A DNA stretch of 64,000 nucleotides, taken from positions 35,588,001 to 35,652,000 of the forward strand of contig CM114271.1 in NCBI GenBank assembly GCA_050084515.1. The letters run 5' to 3'. A program made the position numbers and the translations under genes. This document shows, piece by piece, positions 49,543-60,400 of the stretch. Every line of letters starts with the position of its first letter. The first letter of the stretch is position 1. The notes under the pieces are model-generated. The model had not been told where the DNA came from. It did no database searches and saw only the letters and a list, made by a program, of their open reading frames with translations. This stretch comes from Blasia pusilla. Taxonomy: Eukaryota > Marchantiophyta > Marchantiopsida > Blasiales.

Positions 49543-52500
49543 TCAAGCATCCTTCTTCTGACTTTTCTTGCCAGATGCTTTCACTCTTGAGTAAGCAAAC
49601 ACTCCAGACAAGGCAATTCCAGTTCCTGTACAGCCACAAAGAAAGTCAAATAAAAATGCCATGAACTTCAGGTTAATGTTGCCAAGATCAATGTCATTGC
49701 ATACGCAATTTGGTGTCACAAGACAGAGATGAGAGAGAGGCGAAGCAGATGAAACATTACCCAAGGCGTTGATAGGAGAAACAGGAGTCTTGAAGAAAAG
49801 GACTGATGTTACAATAACCACCACTCGCTTCACACAGTTACCCACTGAGTGTGTGACTGGGTTCACCTTTTGCAAGATCATGTAGGAAACCTGTACATGT
49901 TGCGAAATGTTATACATTACAAACATGTTCCTTCCAGGGAGAGAAATTCAAACACATACCAAAGTTCGTCATGTTTATTATATCAAGCCACTTATAGGTT
50001 TCATGAACAAGGTGCACACTTGAAAAAAGTAATAATCATATTTGCATCTCTTTAAGGGTTCCCACACCAGCTCGAGGAAAGTGACCCACTTTGGAAGGAT
50101 TTCATGTGATCCACTTTCGAAGAAGTCCTTCATTATGATGTGTGACTCTACTTCATCTACGAAACCAATAGTGTTCCACATACGTACTGTAGGGTGCATT
50201 TTGATAGACACTGGCAATAACATGATGAAAGATCTAAGCAAGTCATCCAAGAAAGTGTTGAGAGGAAAGACGAATTGGGGATCTCGGAACTTGCCTGCTG
50301 ATAGGAATGGAAGCAAACTCCTGCTAGCAGAGCTCTCATCGCAATCACGTTCACATCCAAACCCTGCCACAGAAGTCACAGGCTAAGCATATGCTTCAAC
50401 TAAGCAGATACTTCCCACAGAATCAGCCCCTGCCACATTTAACAGGCAATGGCCCATTCACAATCTCTATGACATCGTCCACTCCCAATCACGAGTAAAA
50501 ACATATGCTCAAGCTATCTTCCTACACATTTCAGAGACTTACTGCTGCTTGTATGGCTGCAGGCGTAAATTTGATTCCTTCCAAGAACAATGTGACAGGT
50601 GCCAAGAGGAACAAAGACATGATGGTGATGACAGAAAACAGATTGATGTTGTCCAAAGTGTTGCCCTGCACAAGCAAAAAGTTTGAGCAGTCGAAGTTTC
50701 TGGTTGGTTCAAGGTACTGAATAGATACTTCCGGATTGCAAGGAAGACCCACACATTTTGAAGACCCAGCAATCTTAACACACATTATTATCCAACAAAG
50801 ACATTTGACCAGTGAATCTTACTACTGTAGCGAAGTTTCTCACAGATTTTTGCATATTTGGAGATTGCATCACTTACATCTTTCTTAATCATGAGCTTCT
50901 TGCTCAAGACATTTCGTGATTGAAATGTCACATTAGAAGCCATTGCACTCAGGAATCCTACCCTGCAAAGACCATATACACTTTGTCAGCAATGGGTGTT
51001 GAATTCATGAGTCCGTGAGAAACAAACACATCAATCATCTAGAAAACTAGCTCTGGTTTTGCCGTCAAAGAAACCACTTGAACGACTAGTGCTGGTCAAT
51101 GATTTGTAACAAAGACAATTTCACAACAATCAGTATGATCCATGAGAAACCATTGGAAACGAAAGTCAACAATAAACAAACTCCCCTAAAGAGTTCTGCG
51201 AGATTTATTCATGAACCTAGCAGATCTAGGATATCCATCACACCATAGACCCTCGCATGGGAGTCTGCTAGAAATAAGAACAGGGATCTTGCTAGTAGTT
51301 ATGAGTGAGAAAAAACCAACTGATTCCTGAGTAAATCACTCTAACTAGTCGAGCAGATTGTAGTGCACTTCAAAACAGGCTGGTCAGAGATGAATCTGCA
51401 TCTTTGGAAGGTGGAGGATTAATGAAGAAGCACCATTACATACACCACACAGTGGGTGACATTGGAAAGGACTTGAGTGTTGAGTGTCCTATTTGCCATG
51501 AAAAGGTATCTTGAATTACCAGTTGAACGAGACTTCTGTCATGGACGCAAGAGCCACTCCGCTCACGATTGGTAACAGGGAAGCAATCACCCACGGGTTT
51601 GGAACCTGCACGTTCACAAATTTTATCGATCCCAACCCCAACCGAAAAATGAACGTCGACATACTACATAGATACCAGGAAATTTTCCTATTCCTATATT
51701 CACAGCAGTCCTAGACCCTGAAGTGTTCTGCTTTCACATAGAGGAGCATGCTTCTGGAGGTCAAGCAAAGTTGCCCCGCTAACAGAAATGACTACAAATG
51801 CAGCAAGTTCTCAAATGGGCAAGGAATACTACAAGAATTTCTTCATGGTCAGACATTCGCTGTGGAACAAACAACTTATATTGGATAATCAAGATACTTC
51901 ACGGTATGAGACTGGCTTATAAGACGACACATTTGATTGCAACTTGGTGATGATTCAAACCTCGCCCAAGAACATTGCTGACAGGATCACGGAAAAGAAG
52001 GGTTCCATAGCTTTGATAGTATGCGTAAACGAGACAGCCACTTTGCCTAGACTCATGTTGGTGAATGTGTTGCCGAGAGTGTGAACAATTGCTAGTGGTA
52101 ATACAGCGATCAGCTGCATGTGAAAACACCCCCAATGTCAGTCAACTGCAAGGGTCTTGCTGCCATGCAATCCTCGACTAATAAGAACCCAAGACTTGAC
52201 TGCATCTCAGCTCCCATGACCATCAATGCCTCTTGCTTTCCTTTCACAATGAGCAGATAAAAATTCAGCCGGAAGATTGCTTTCTAAACATCGTTTCTGA
52301 AGTGTTTTTTTCCATATCTGCTGTAGTTAGTGTTCAGCTAACCCCAACGATCGAGTACCTCCGACCCAAGAATATCGATTGAACTCTAGAAGAGGCACTA
52401 CTCTGCATGTGCTCTTGACAAACTGGCTCCACAATGCACATCCCCTTAGAATTCACTACACAAGACTGCTCTGCTCCAAACAAATGAGACCTTATGACTA

Positions 52501-53639
52501 GAGTGATGCCTGCGCACTGGAACGACATTGCTCTGCCAAAAGTGACATGAAAACAAACCAAACAAAGCCAAAACTACACACACCGACCAGTGGCGATGGG
52601 AGCTTTCGCCGCTACAAAAGCTGCAAGTGTCCTCTACTGCAGACCAGAAAACCAATTCCCTTTCATTACAGATGAAAAGTGCAGAGAACTCACCTGAGAC
52701 GACGTTATTTTGGGTCGTTTGTGTAGGCCTGTCAACCACATGAGCGAGACTATTACTGATCCCACAGCGAATTGCAAGTTTGTCATCGACAATGGAAACG
52801 TGTACACTTTCAAGACCTGTCCACAACCACCAGGGGATTCCAAGGATATGGAATTCGTCAAAACCGACCACACTCACTCTTCCAGTGTACATTCTAAGCG
52901 TTCTCTTCCTCCTGCCTCCATTCAACCTGCTCAATCAGCGAATCATCGCAGCAGCAAAGTTTGCAGTCCAACCTGCCATTTCCTCCCTCTTGCAAAGCAC
53001 TCCAAATCGGCGGGAATGGTGGAGGTTGATCGAGCACTCTACAGGACTCCCTCATCGCCCCCTTGGGGACTCGACAATCTCCCAAAATCTCTTGGAATGG
53101 CTTTCGCGAGGCATTCCAAGAGATGCTGAGTATGAACCCACTTCGAAGAGCCCCTCACCTACCTACAGTTTTCTTGGTTCACGGTTTTATTTCATCCCTC
53201 TGGAGACGCAGAGCCGAAATCTTGACAAGCGGATGGGTGGACAGATGGGTGGAGGCCGATCGTGGGGGCGACGCCAGAGTGAAAGTGGTAGCAGTCAGGC
53301 CGCGAGGCCATGTCCTTCGATTCTTTCCTGTTGCGCATGCGCAGCTTACCTCAAGATTGCACCTGCCCAATGCCGATTGCCAGGCTCGCATCCTGGAGAC
53401 ACGAAGCTTTCCGTCCGTCCGGACCCCATGGCTGAGGGGAGAGGAATTGCGCCGCGGTGAGCATGGAAACAAGACAGGGCGAGTGCCCTGAATCCAAATG
53501 TGAACCCGAAGCGAGCGTCTGGCTCTCCGCTACCGCTACTTCGGAGGGAGAATCCATGGCACTGGGGAGCTATCTGTTCTCAAGACGACTCCCGCCCGGC
53601 TTTCACCCCTTGTGAATTGTGATCTTGGAATTACGGAAG

Positions 53640-53683
<44 letters not shown>

Positions 53684-54345
53684 TTTCTAGTCCACCCCTT
53701 CCATATGTGCGATAGCAACAGCGCATCCGACAGCACCTTCACATCCAGATTTCGGACATTTCTGTTTGGGGTTCCCGCGGAGGAGGTTTGTTTTTTCAGT
53801 GAAGGGCTGGGATTTATTCGAAATTCTTGACCCGGGAGCACACATAGGCAAGGCGTTGTCTCTCCCTCTCTCGACTCGAACATGAATGAATGGACTAGAG
53901 AGAGATAGAGACACACCTGCTTGTTGTAGATGTTGAAGTAAATGTTAAACAAGTACCAGAGTCCGAAAAGAGAGCCCAGCTGCAACGTCTTGACCAACTC
54001 GCTGGGCCCTGCTGGGTCTGAAACCACTGGGCTTGCGCTTCCATCGGTGGCACTGCCATCAGCAGCACCTTCGGCTGCGGAAGCTCTGACCACGAAGCCC
54101 ACCTTAGCGCTACGCCCCTCACGTTTCCAATTCCACACGCTCCCCGACCTCGCCTTGAGTGGAAAGAGCCCCGATCGCGACAGAGCTAACCCACTCGCGG
54201 GACGCGCGCCACAGAAAGCGCTCCTGAATTGCGGCACCCGCACTGAGCTCAACACGGGATCGAGAGAATAGCCACTCCGCGGTGGCATCACTGTGCATTT
54301 CAGAGCGCACGCCTGATGCTGCATCGCCACAGTTTGGGACACCAT
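49543..54345 (-). CDS. PPT: Plastid phosphoenolpyruvate/phosphate translocator, nine exons
   Basis: Exons in transcript order: 54345-53917, 52816-52694, 52113-51961, 51605-51520, 50962-50878, 50665-50543, 50363-50295, 49890-49761 and 49625-49543. They join in frame to 426 residues. The first ~88 residues are Ser/Arg-rich and hydroxylated, ending [10 protein letters not shown], as in a chloroplast transit peptide. The mature part has the plastid triose-phosphate translocator family blocks: [14 protein letters not shown] (first helix), [37 protein letters not shown] near 214-226, [13 protein letters not shown] and [15 protein letters not shown] near 369-383 (Lys377 and Arg378 likely bind phosphate). 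The sequence is closest to the PPT branch, which imports PEP for the shikimate pathway in exchange for phosphate at the inner envelope. Intron 7 has a GC donor (CAG|GCAAGT at 50295/50294); the others are GT-AG. The start is the first ATG after an in-frame stop; an alternative is residue 8. Confidence 0.94.
53644..53681. repeat. (GA)n microsatellite in intron 1 of the translocator gene
   Basis: About 19 GA units. On the transcribed (- strand) sequence it is a CT tract inside the 1.1-kb first intron, about 235 bases from the donor. It explains the Ser-Leu repeat frames seen across it. Confidence 0.95.
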
Positions 54346-57091
54346 GTCGTCGGCGATTCAATGCGAAGCAATTCAATGCCGTCTGTGGTTGTTGCTGTGC
54401 GCCGGGCAATCGACACGCAATCCGTCGATCAGTTAACACACACACACACACCACACGACCGCAGACAGCAGCAGCTCCTCCTTGAGAGCAGAGAGAAGGG
54501 ACTAGAGGCTCTGGAATTCGGCCAACCTAGTGACAGTGCTCAGTTGACGACGAGGTAAGCTTCTATCCCCAGATCGAGACCTCCTCTCGGCCTTCGTTTT
54601 CTCCAAATGGCGTCGCTGCGGATATGGATGACTTCCTCTCGTGTCCTTCCTTCCCTCCCTTTTTTTCTTGAGCAAACGCAGCTCCACAAGAGCCAGACAA
54701 CGCGTTTTTCACCAGTTTTAGCCGACCTAACCTTCAGCCTGTCCCTTGGCCTGGCTCCAAATTCCGGTCAATTCCAGTTTTGCTCTGTGGAGAAGGGGCC
54801 CCTCCTTAAACCTCCGAGGACAAGAATACCTCAGGCACCTATCTCCTCGTAGGTATCACAAAGGAGAAAGAATATTACGTAGATTCACAGCGCTCCTGCT
54901 CTGCTGCCGCCGCAGCTGTGTTGATGCTGCCTTGACATCTACAGACCCTTGCGAAGTCCTCCCACACATGGCTCTCGATCGTCCGCACTGTGGTGCGCAA
55001 TCCACTGTTTGGAGATTCGAGGCACTGCGTTCTCAAGCGGCAGGCTAGCCACATGGATGCATGTGCCAGCAATAGTCATACCTGCTTATGCACTCCTGGG
55101 GCCAGTGTTGCAACAGTAGGGGTCAATCGCGTTGCTTCATTCATTGCGATGGATAGGTACTGCACATTCCTCGAAGTGTTGCGACTGACTCTCAGATTCG
55201 GATGTGCTTATGGATTTTGCCCGTTCGATCACGTCTGTTGTCACTTCTTGACTTGGAATGCCATTAGACTGCCATCACTGCTCATCGATGCTTCCCGCGG
55301 TGCTCGTTCAGGTGAAAGCGCTCTCTTCAAATCTTCCGCTGAAGCCGGTGAGAAGCGCAACTACCCGTTGGGCTGAGTCATCCCCAGAAGCCACCCATGG
55401 TCATGAATGTACTGGCTGACTGACTACATCAGCGGATCCAAGTTGCGTTTGGGATTTCTACTCATCGGGCCTGTTTTGAGACGACGACCGCATCGTCTCG
55501 AGAGATCATTCCTCGATTAGGGCGAGTAGGAGAGGATCAGCAGCAGCAGCAGGCGATTCGTTATGAACAGTCTGTGGGGGCCGAGATTTACTGGCAGAGC
55601 TGAGAAATGAAAAGCGGCTTTCTATCATAGACATTTGGAGCTTGCCATCGCGGATTACCTCGGGCGCGTTTCGCCACAAACCTGCGCAGCTCTTGTTGGT
55701 GGGCTGCCATCCGAGGGGGACCAGCAATATGATGAACATGGGAGGTATCTTGCATCAATTTGTCCCACATATGATGTGTTAACATAGGAGGTATCTTGCA
55801 TCAATGTCTTCCAACAGACGGAGAGAGCTTGGCCGACTCTTGGATCTCTCCTCAACCGACTTTCGCAGAGGGGGCAAGTTCACGGAGGAGAAACAAGAGT
55901 GCCTCACACTTCAATCCCTGTCCTGAACTCGTGGAGATCCCAGATTTCATGGAGACGAACATTCCACCATTCCAGCGAGAGGAGGAGAGAGGACTGCATT
56001 TGCCTGCCATGAAACACCTCTACATTTGCCTAACCGGTTTCATGGAAGGTGGACGTACTGCCGAAATCTCCGTGGCTCCATCGCCAGCGGTCGATGAGAG
56101 GAATCCTCGAGAGCGGGCCGATCCCCGAGGGAGTTCCTTCTACCAATCGTCTAAGAATGTCAGGAGATGGATTCTTCAGTTCTCTCGCTTTCCCTGCCCA
56201 CGAAAATTGGACGAATTCCTCATCTCCATGGACATGTTTCCTTGGAAGCTTGCACCAGAGATGGAACAATTCCCAGCGACTCCGCAGATCTGACTTCCAA
56301 CGCACTGGAAAGCATCCTCTGAAATTTGAAGAGGAGGATATCGAAGAGCAGAAGGGCACGGGATCAGAAACGATTCAGCCGCTGCATCTATCTAGCAACA
56401 AAGAACGATCGATAAAAGAGTGCTCCGGCATGTCGCTGCGGGTGTTTCGTAGGCCATGACGCAGACTTCCATATCCACAACCACCCCCTGCAATGTCAAA
56501 CCAACCTCGACACATAAAGTTTGAGCAGCACATGATCACAGACCTTCTTATACCAATGCAGAGCTTCACGCCATGCGGACGAGATCGTGGTCGCTGGGAG
56601 ATCTTGTCTGATAACAAGGGGCTAGTCAGCGACGAATGACACCCTCAAGAGAATGTTCAGCTCAAGTGGAATCCCGCCGATTTCAATGCGGGTGCCAATT
56701 TCCTATTTACACTTTCGTTATTTACTGTGTGTGCACAATGATGGAGATCCGTTACTCTCCATGACGGAGCAGAGCTAGCCAGACCAGCGAGCTTACACCT
56801 AGTCTCAACAGACATGGGACATTACTTCGCGGAACTTAGCCATCCCGTCTCCTGCAGCGAGATAAGAAATCTGTACCCACAATTACGGAGGAAGTGATTT
56901 GAATTCCCCCGAGGGACACATCTATCGGTTATCGGTACAGCTCCAGCCGCCCTGCGAGTATCCACCAGCAGCACGTCCAGGATCAAAGAATTGGCGCCAA
57001 TTGCAAAGCGTCGCAGCGCGCCTGAATCGACAACCAGTGCGACAATTCGCTGGCAATTTGTTATTGGAAAAGGATATGGAGGTGACGCTAG
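54346..57091 (-). promoter_or_regulatory. Translocator promoter/5' UTR and downstream region of the F-box/kelch gene
   Basis: A CA-rich run at about 54437-54452 lies close to the translocator start codon. A 19-base phrase, GGAGGTATCTTGCATCAAT, is repeated at 55741 and about 55786. Open frames up to 165 codons (55796-56293 on the + strand, 54990-55376 on the + strand) look unconstrained and match nothing I know. The 3' UTR of the F-box gene must fall near its stop at 57092. Confidence 0.45.
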
Positions 57092-58108
57092 CTAGGCCTG
57101 GATGATGGCTCCTTGCCACTGCCAGAAGACTTTGGGCAACACCTGGTGCACCTGATTGCACTGGTGCAGCTGCATACACTCACCTGCCAAGCTGTCCAGG
57201 AAGAAAACCTCCTTGCCGAAGCAGATACCACGCTTTTTGGGAGACTCGAATGGGAAGTAGTAGCAAGACAAGTTCCCAACCTGTTCCCAGCGCGCGGTTT
57301 CCACATTGTACTTACCGACATAATTGGAACGGTTCATGACGAACAATCCCTGCTCCGTAGCTACGAATTCACCGTCCATGAGACCCACCTCCAGCTCCTC
57401 ACTCTTCTCCCATGTGTTCTTCACCGGATTGTAAGACAAAACCTTGCGCTCGCCATCTCCTGCAGACATTGCGCGCCCTTTGATGTACAGCCCTCCTTCA
57501 AAAACTGCGTCGCTCTCCGTATTTGCCAGCCCGAAAGGCATCGGCGCTACGAACGCCCACTCATCAGTGCCCGGGTCGTACGCTTCTGCCGACGATTCCA
57601 CGTCCCCGCTCGCATTGTACCCACCGGCCACATAAAGCTTCCCGTCGATGAATCCAGAAGCGAAATTGCAGCGAGCCACCTGCATGTCAGCTCCTCGCGA
57701 CCACTGGCGAGTGATAGTGTCGAAGATGTTGACGGTGGGCTGAATTGTCAGCCCCGAAGCGTCCCGCACGAGCCCGCCCAGCACCACGAACGAGGACCCG
57801 ATGGCCGCACAATTGTAGCCGCTCGAATGCAGCTGCTGCACACGCTCCCCTCTCGAGGGCAGCGGCAGACGGCACCGTTTCTTGGACCTGAGATCGTAAG
57901 CGTAGAAAGACGAGGGGCTGCACAGGACCAGCAGCCACGGGTCTTGCATCCCCATCTTCGCCCGCAAGCAGAAAACCTCCCTGCTGTGAAAGAGCTGACG
58001 CCAACCTCGACACACCTGACTCAGAAGCGCATGCTGCAACCTCGGCATTCTGGCCAAGCACAGCGATGCCAAATCGTCTGGCAGCCCGGGAATCAGAGGA
58101 TTCTCCAT
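57092..58108 (-). CDS. F-box/kelch-repeat protein, single exon
   Basis: The frame encodes 338 residues. An F-box spans about 6-47 (PGLPDDLASLCLARMPR, then VCRGWRQLFHSREVF). Kelch repeats follow: SSFVVLGGLVRD near 104-115, GKLYVAGGYNASGD with YDPGTDEW further on, and VLSYNPVKNTWEKSEEL. The GG doublets and the spaced Y/W of kelch blades are visible, about four to five blades. Such proteins join SCF ubiquitin ligases: the F-box binds an SKP1/ASK adaptor, and the kelch propeller selects a substrate, which cannot be named from sequence. The ATG at 58108 places the F-box at the extreme N terminus, as usual. No intron is needed. A long open frame on the opposite strand (57113-58393) is a shadow. The gene is in tandem with the translocator gene, both on the - strand. 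Confidence 0.92.
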   Translation of the reverse strand: MENPLIPGLPDDLASLCLARMPRLQHALLSQVCRGWRQLFHSREVFCLRAKMGMQDPWLLVLCSPSSFYAYDLRSKKRCRLPLPSRGERVQQLHSSGYNCAAIGSSFVVLGGLVRDASGLTIQPTVNIFDTITRQWSRGADMQVARCNFASGFIDGKLYVAGGYNASGDVESSAEAYDPGTDEWAFVAPMPFGLANTESDAVFEGGLYIKGRAMSAGDGERKVLSYNPVKNTWEKSEELEVGLMDGEFVATEQGLFVMNRSNYVGKYNVETARWEQVGNLSCYYFPFESPKKRGICFGKEVFFLDSLAGECMQLHQCNQVHQVLPKVFWQWQGAIIQA

Positions 58109-58268
58109 CGCTCTCTCCGACTCGCGATTCAGCTGCGCTCCTCAATCTCGTCCAGCAGCGGCTCGCAAACACGACGGTGGACGGCGGCCGAGCTTCAGGA
58201 GACGACGCATAGACCCGTCAGGCCCTCGTGCCTCATTTGCAAGGCCTCAATTTTCTCGCGCGAAGGAA

Positions 58269-58270
<2 letters not shown>

Positions 58271-58310
<40 letters not shown>
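58271..58310. repeat. (GA)n microsatellite
   Basis: Uninterrupted GA dinucleotides over 40 bases in the probable 5' UTR of the F-box/kelch gene. Confidence 0.95.
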
Positions 58311-58313
<3 letters not shown>

Positions 58314-58404
58314 CCTCTCACGCCAAGGAAAGAAGCGAGGACGACACAAAGAACGAATTCAGAAATAATTGGGAGAGTGAAAAAGCTCGATAACCTCGAG
58401 CAAC

Positions 58405-58406
<2 letters not shown>

Positions 58407-58449
<43 letters not shown>
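58407..58449. repeat. (GA)n microsatellite
   Basis: Second uninterrupted GA tract, about 97 bases beyond the first. The flanking sequences differ, so this is not a simple duplication of the first tract. Confidence 0.95.
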
Positions 58450-58451
<2 letters not shown>

Positions 58452-59240
58452 GTACGCACTTGAGAAGAAGCAGGCGAGATTGAAACCGCGGTTAGTCTCC
58501 GCAGAGGCGGGACAGGAGGGCGGGGCGGCCCAAGATTGCTGGGGCACAGGAAGAAGAAGTCGGTCGGAGAATCAATCTCAATTCTCCACCGGATGTACGA
58601 AACAAACTACGGGACGCAGCAGGAGCGTTTCTGCGCACGGGAATCGAAGACGACCCGGACTTCTCCTCCTGCTGAGATCAGACCGACGAATCGAAGCCCC
58701 AGACGGTGCAGGAACAGAATTTCCCCATAACGATCCACCCCATCTCCCCCGTAATCATCCTCCTCTGAAACAGCCCCACCCAAACAAACTCCCCTCATTC
58801 TCCCCCGTCTTTCTCCTCTCCTCCCTCTCCTTTCCATTCCATCCTCTCCCTCTCCCTCTCTCCCCTCCCCTCCCCTTCTCTTCCTTCCCCTCCCCTGCCC
58901 TGCCCTGCCCTGCCCTGCCCCGCCCGACCCTACCCTGCCCAGCACAGGATACCCACAGCACCGCATATGCTTTCTGCTGCGCGCCGAGTCCGATCACCGA
59001 TTACCGGCACCCACAGGTACCTCCTAATTCCGCCCATCCTTTCGCAAGACGGACGGACGGACGGACGGAGAAACGGGCGGAACGGCAACTCGTAGGGTCG
59101 GATCGAACGACGACATGCAACCGTTTATCAGTTGCGGTTCGGCAGAGCGCCGACCGTGATCAGCGGAATCAGTCAGTCAGTCTGCCGCATTGCCGCATAC
59201 CTTCGTCCGTTGGGAAACGCCTACGTGGCGGAAAATGTGC

Positions 59241-60029
59241 AGGAGAAAACGGATTTTTTATTCATGTCTTTTATGTATTTGTTTTTAAGAGAACGCCTCT
59301 AAAATCTTATTTTAAATTTTTGCAAGTACACATGATTTTAGGGAGCACGAGAGCTCCAAATCCATTTAGTTTATTATCATGGCGGAAAATAAAAAGATTC
59401 CGACATCGAAGGAAAAAAGTTTGGAGAATTTGTGAAAATTTTGAAAAAAAAGATCGCTCATAATGGAAATGATCACATTTTTGGGACGAAAATAGATGAG
59501 GGATTTTGGGAAATGGAAAATGGACATGGAATTTCTCGGAGAAATTTCGGTGAGAGAGATGTTATGACGAGGGAACCATGCTCGAGAGCAAAACCAAGTC
59601 TTGGCAACCGGTTCCCAGAACAGAGATCCAAAACGTTCAACAATAAATATTAGATATGGTATTTTCTTTTGGAATGGAAGACAAACATGAAAATTTTGGG
59701 AGCACTTTTGGTGATGCAAACATGGTGAGTGAAATTACGAGGTTGTTTATGACTTCATAGAAATTGCAAATTGAAGTGACGTTCCAATGACTACTCGTCC
59801 AAATTGGAATGAGATAAAAGTTTAACACTTGTGGAGTCTTTGGACATGTGGAGTGGAGCCCAACTACAACTTAAGGGTAAAGATGCTCTAGCACAAATAA
59901 GAATGACGATAATAGATAAAAGTATTGTAAGGCGGTGAAGGTTGCCATGAGAAAGGACACAAAAGCTCATGGCTTCAAGGGAATGAACTTGTGGATATTT
60001 GTTGTAGGCAATGAAAGTAGGGATTAGAA
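59241..60029. other. Transition to AT-rich intergenic DNA
   Basis: Composition drops from GC-rich to AT-rich near 59240. No gene or element ends are recognised. Confidence 0.35.
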
Positions 60030-60400
60030 ACGACACTAGATTTCTTCATTTGAAAGGACCATGAACTCTATGGCTATTTTTGGAAGATGTGGAGCGTTAG
60101 AATGAGAAGATACATTAAAGATTTGAAGACCCCGACCAAACCAACTTCTTGGTCTTTTCATAAGGTGATGGAGTTTAGGATAAGTAAAACGGCCACATAT
60201 CATCCTAAACTCTAACAAAACCATGTCACCAAAGATCTTCATTCCAAAGAAACAAACTTTATGGTCATTTTAGTAAGGTGATAATGTACGTTTGGGATGA
60301 AAGGGCACCACAATATCTTCATTCTACAAGAAAAAAAAATGCATCACTTTTTTTAAGGTGATGAAGTTAGGTTTGAAGAAATTCAAAGGAAAAAGAAACA
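60030..60400. repeat. Degenerate tandem-like repeats
   Basis: A phrase of the type TCTTCATT(T/C)..AAAG or TCTTCATTCTACAAG recurs at about 60034, 60235 and 60317. A following phrase TAAGGTGAT(G/A)..GTT.(A/G)G recurs at about 60161, 60274 and 60353. The spacing is roughly 80-115 bases, which suggests a decayed tandem array. An 11-bp inverted repeat (GAGTTTAGGAT / ATCCTAAACTC) also lies at about 60171-60213. Confidence 0.45.

Larger units (their letters stand above)
58109..59240 (-). promoter_or_regulatory. F-box/kelch gene upstream region with two long GA tracts
   Basis: Two (GA)n microsatellites lie at 58271-58310 and about 58407-58449, only 160-340 bases upstream of the start codon, where GAGA-type plant promoter/5' UTR elements are common. 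Further up are C/T-rich sequence, a CCCTG tandem (about 58889-58920) and a GACG/GGAC run (about 59049-59068). These low-complexity tracts generate spurious frames on both strands (for example 58480-59463). Confidence 0.5.

Noticed and set aside
52780-53460. 226-codon + strand frame
   Set aside because: It lies antisense to exon 2 and intron 1 of the translocator gene and has no family resemblance.
55796-56293. 165-codon + strand frame between the translocator and F-box genes
   Set aside because: No recognisable domain, no splice context, and overlapping frames on both strands; most likely spurious.
57113-58393. Long + strand open frame (426 codons)
   Set aside because: It is the antisense shadow of the F-box/kelch gene, extended by GA repeats; its product is rich in Arg/Pro/His and matches nothing.
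58480-59463. 327-codon + strand frame with Pro/Leu/Ser-rich product
   Set aside because: It runs through CCCTG and CTCC low-complexity sequence in the F-box upstream region; no domain is visible.
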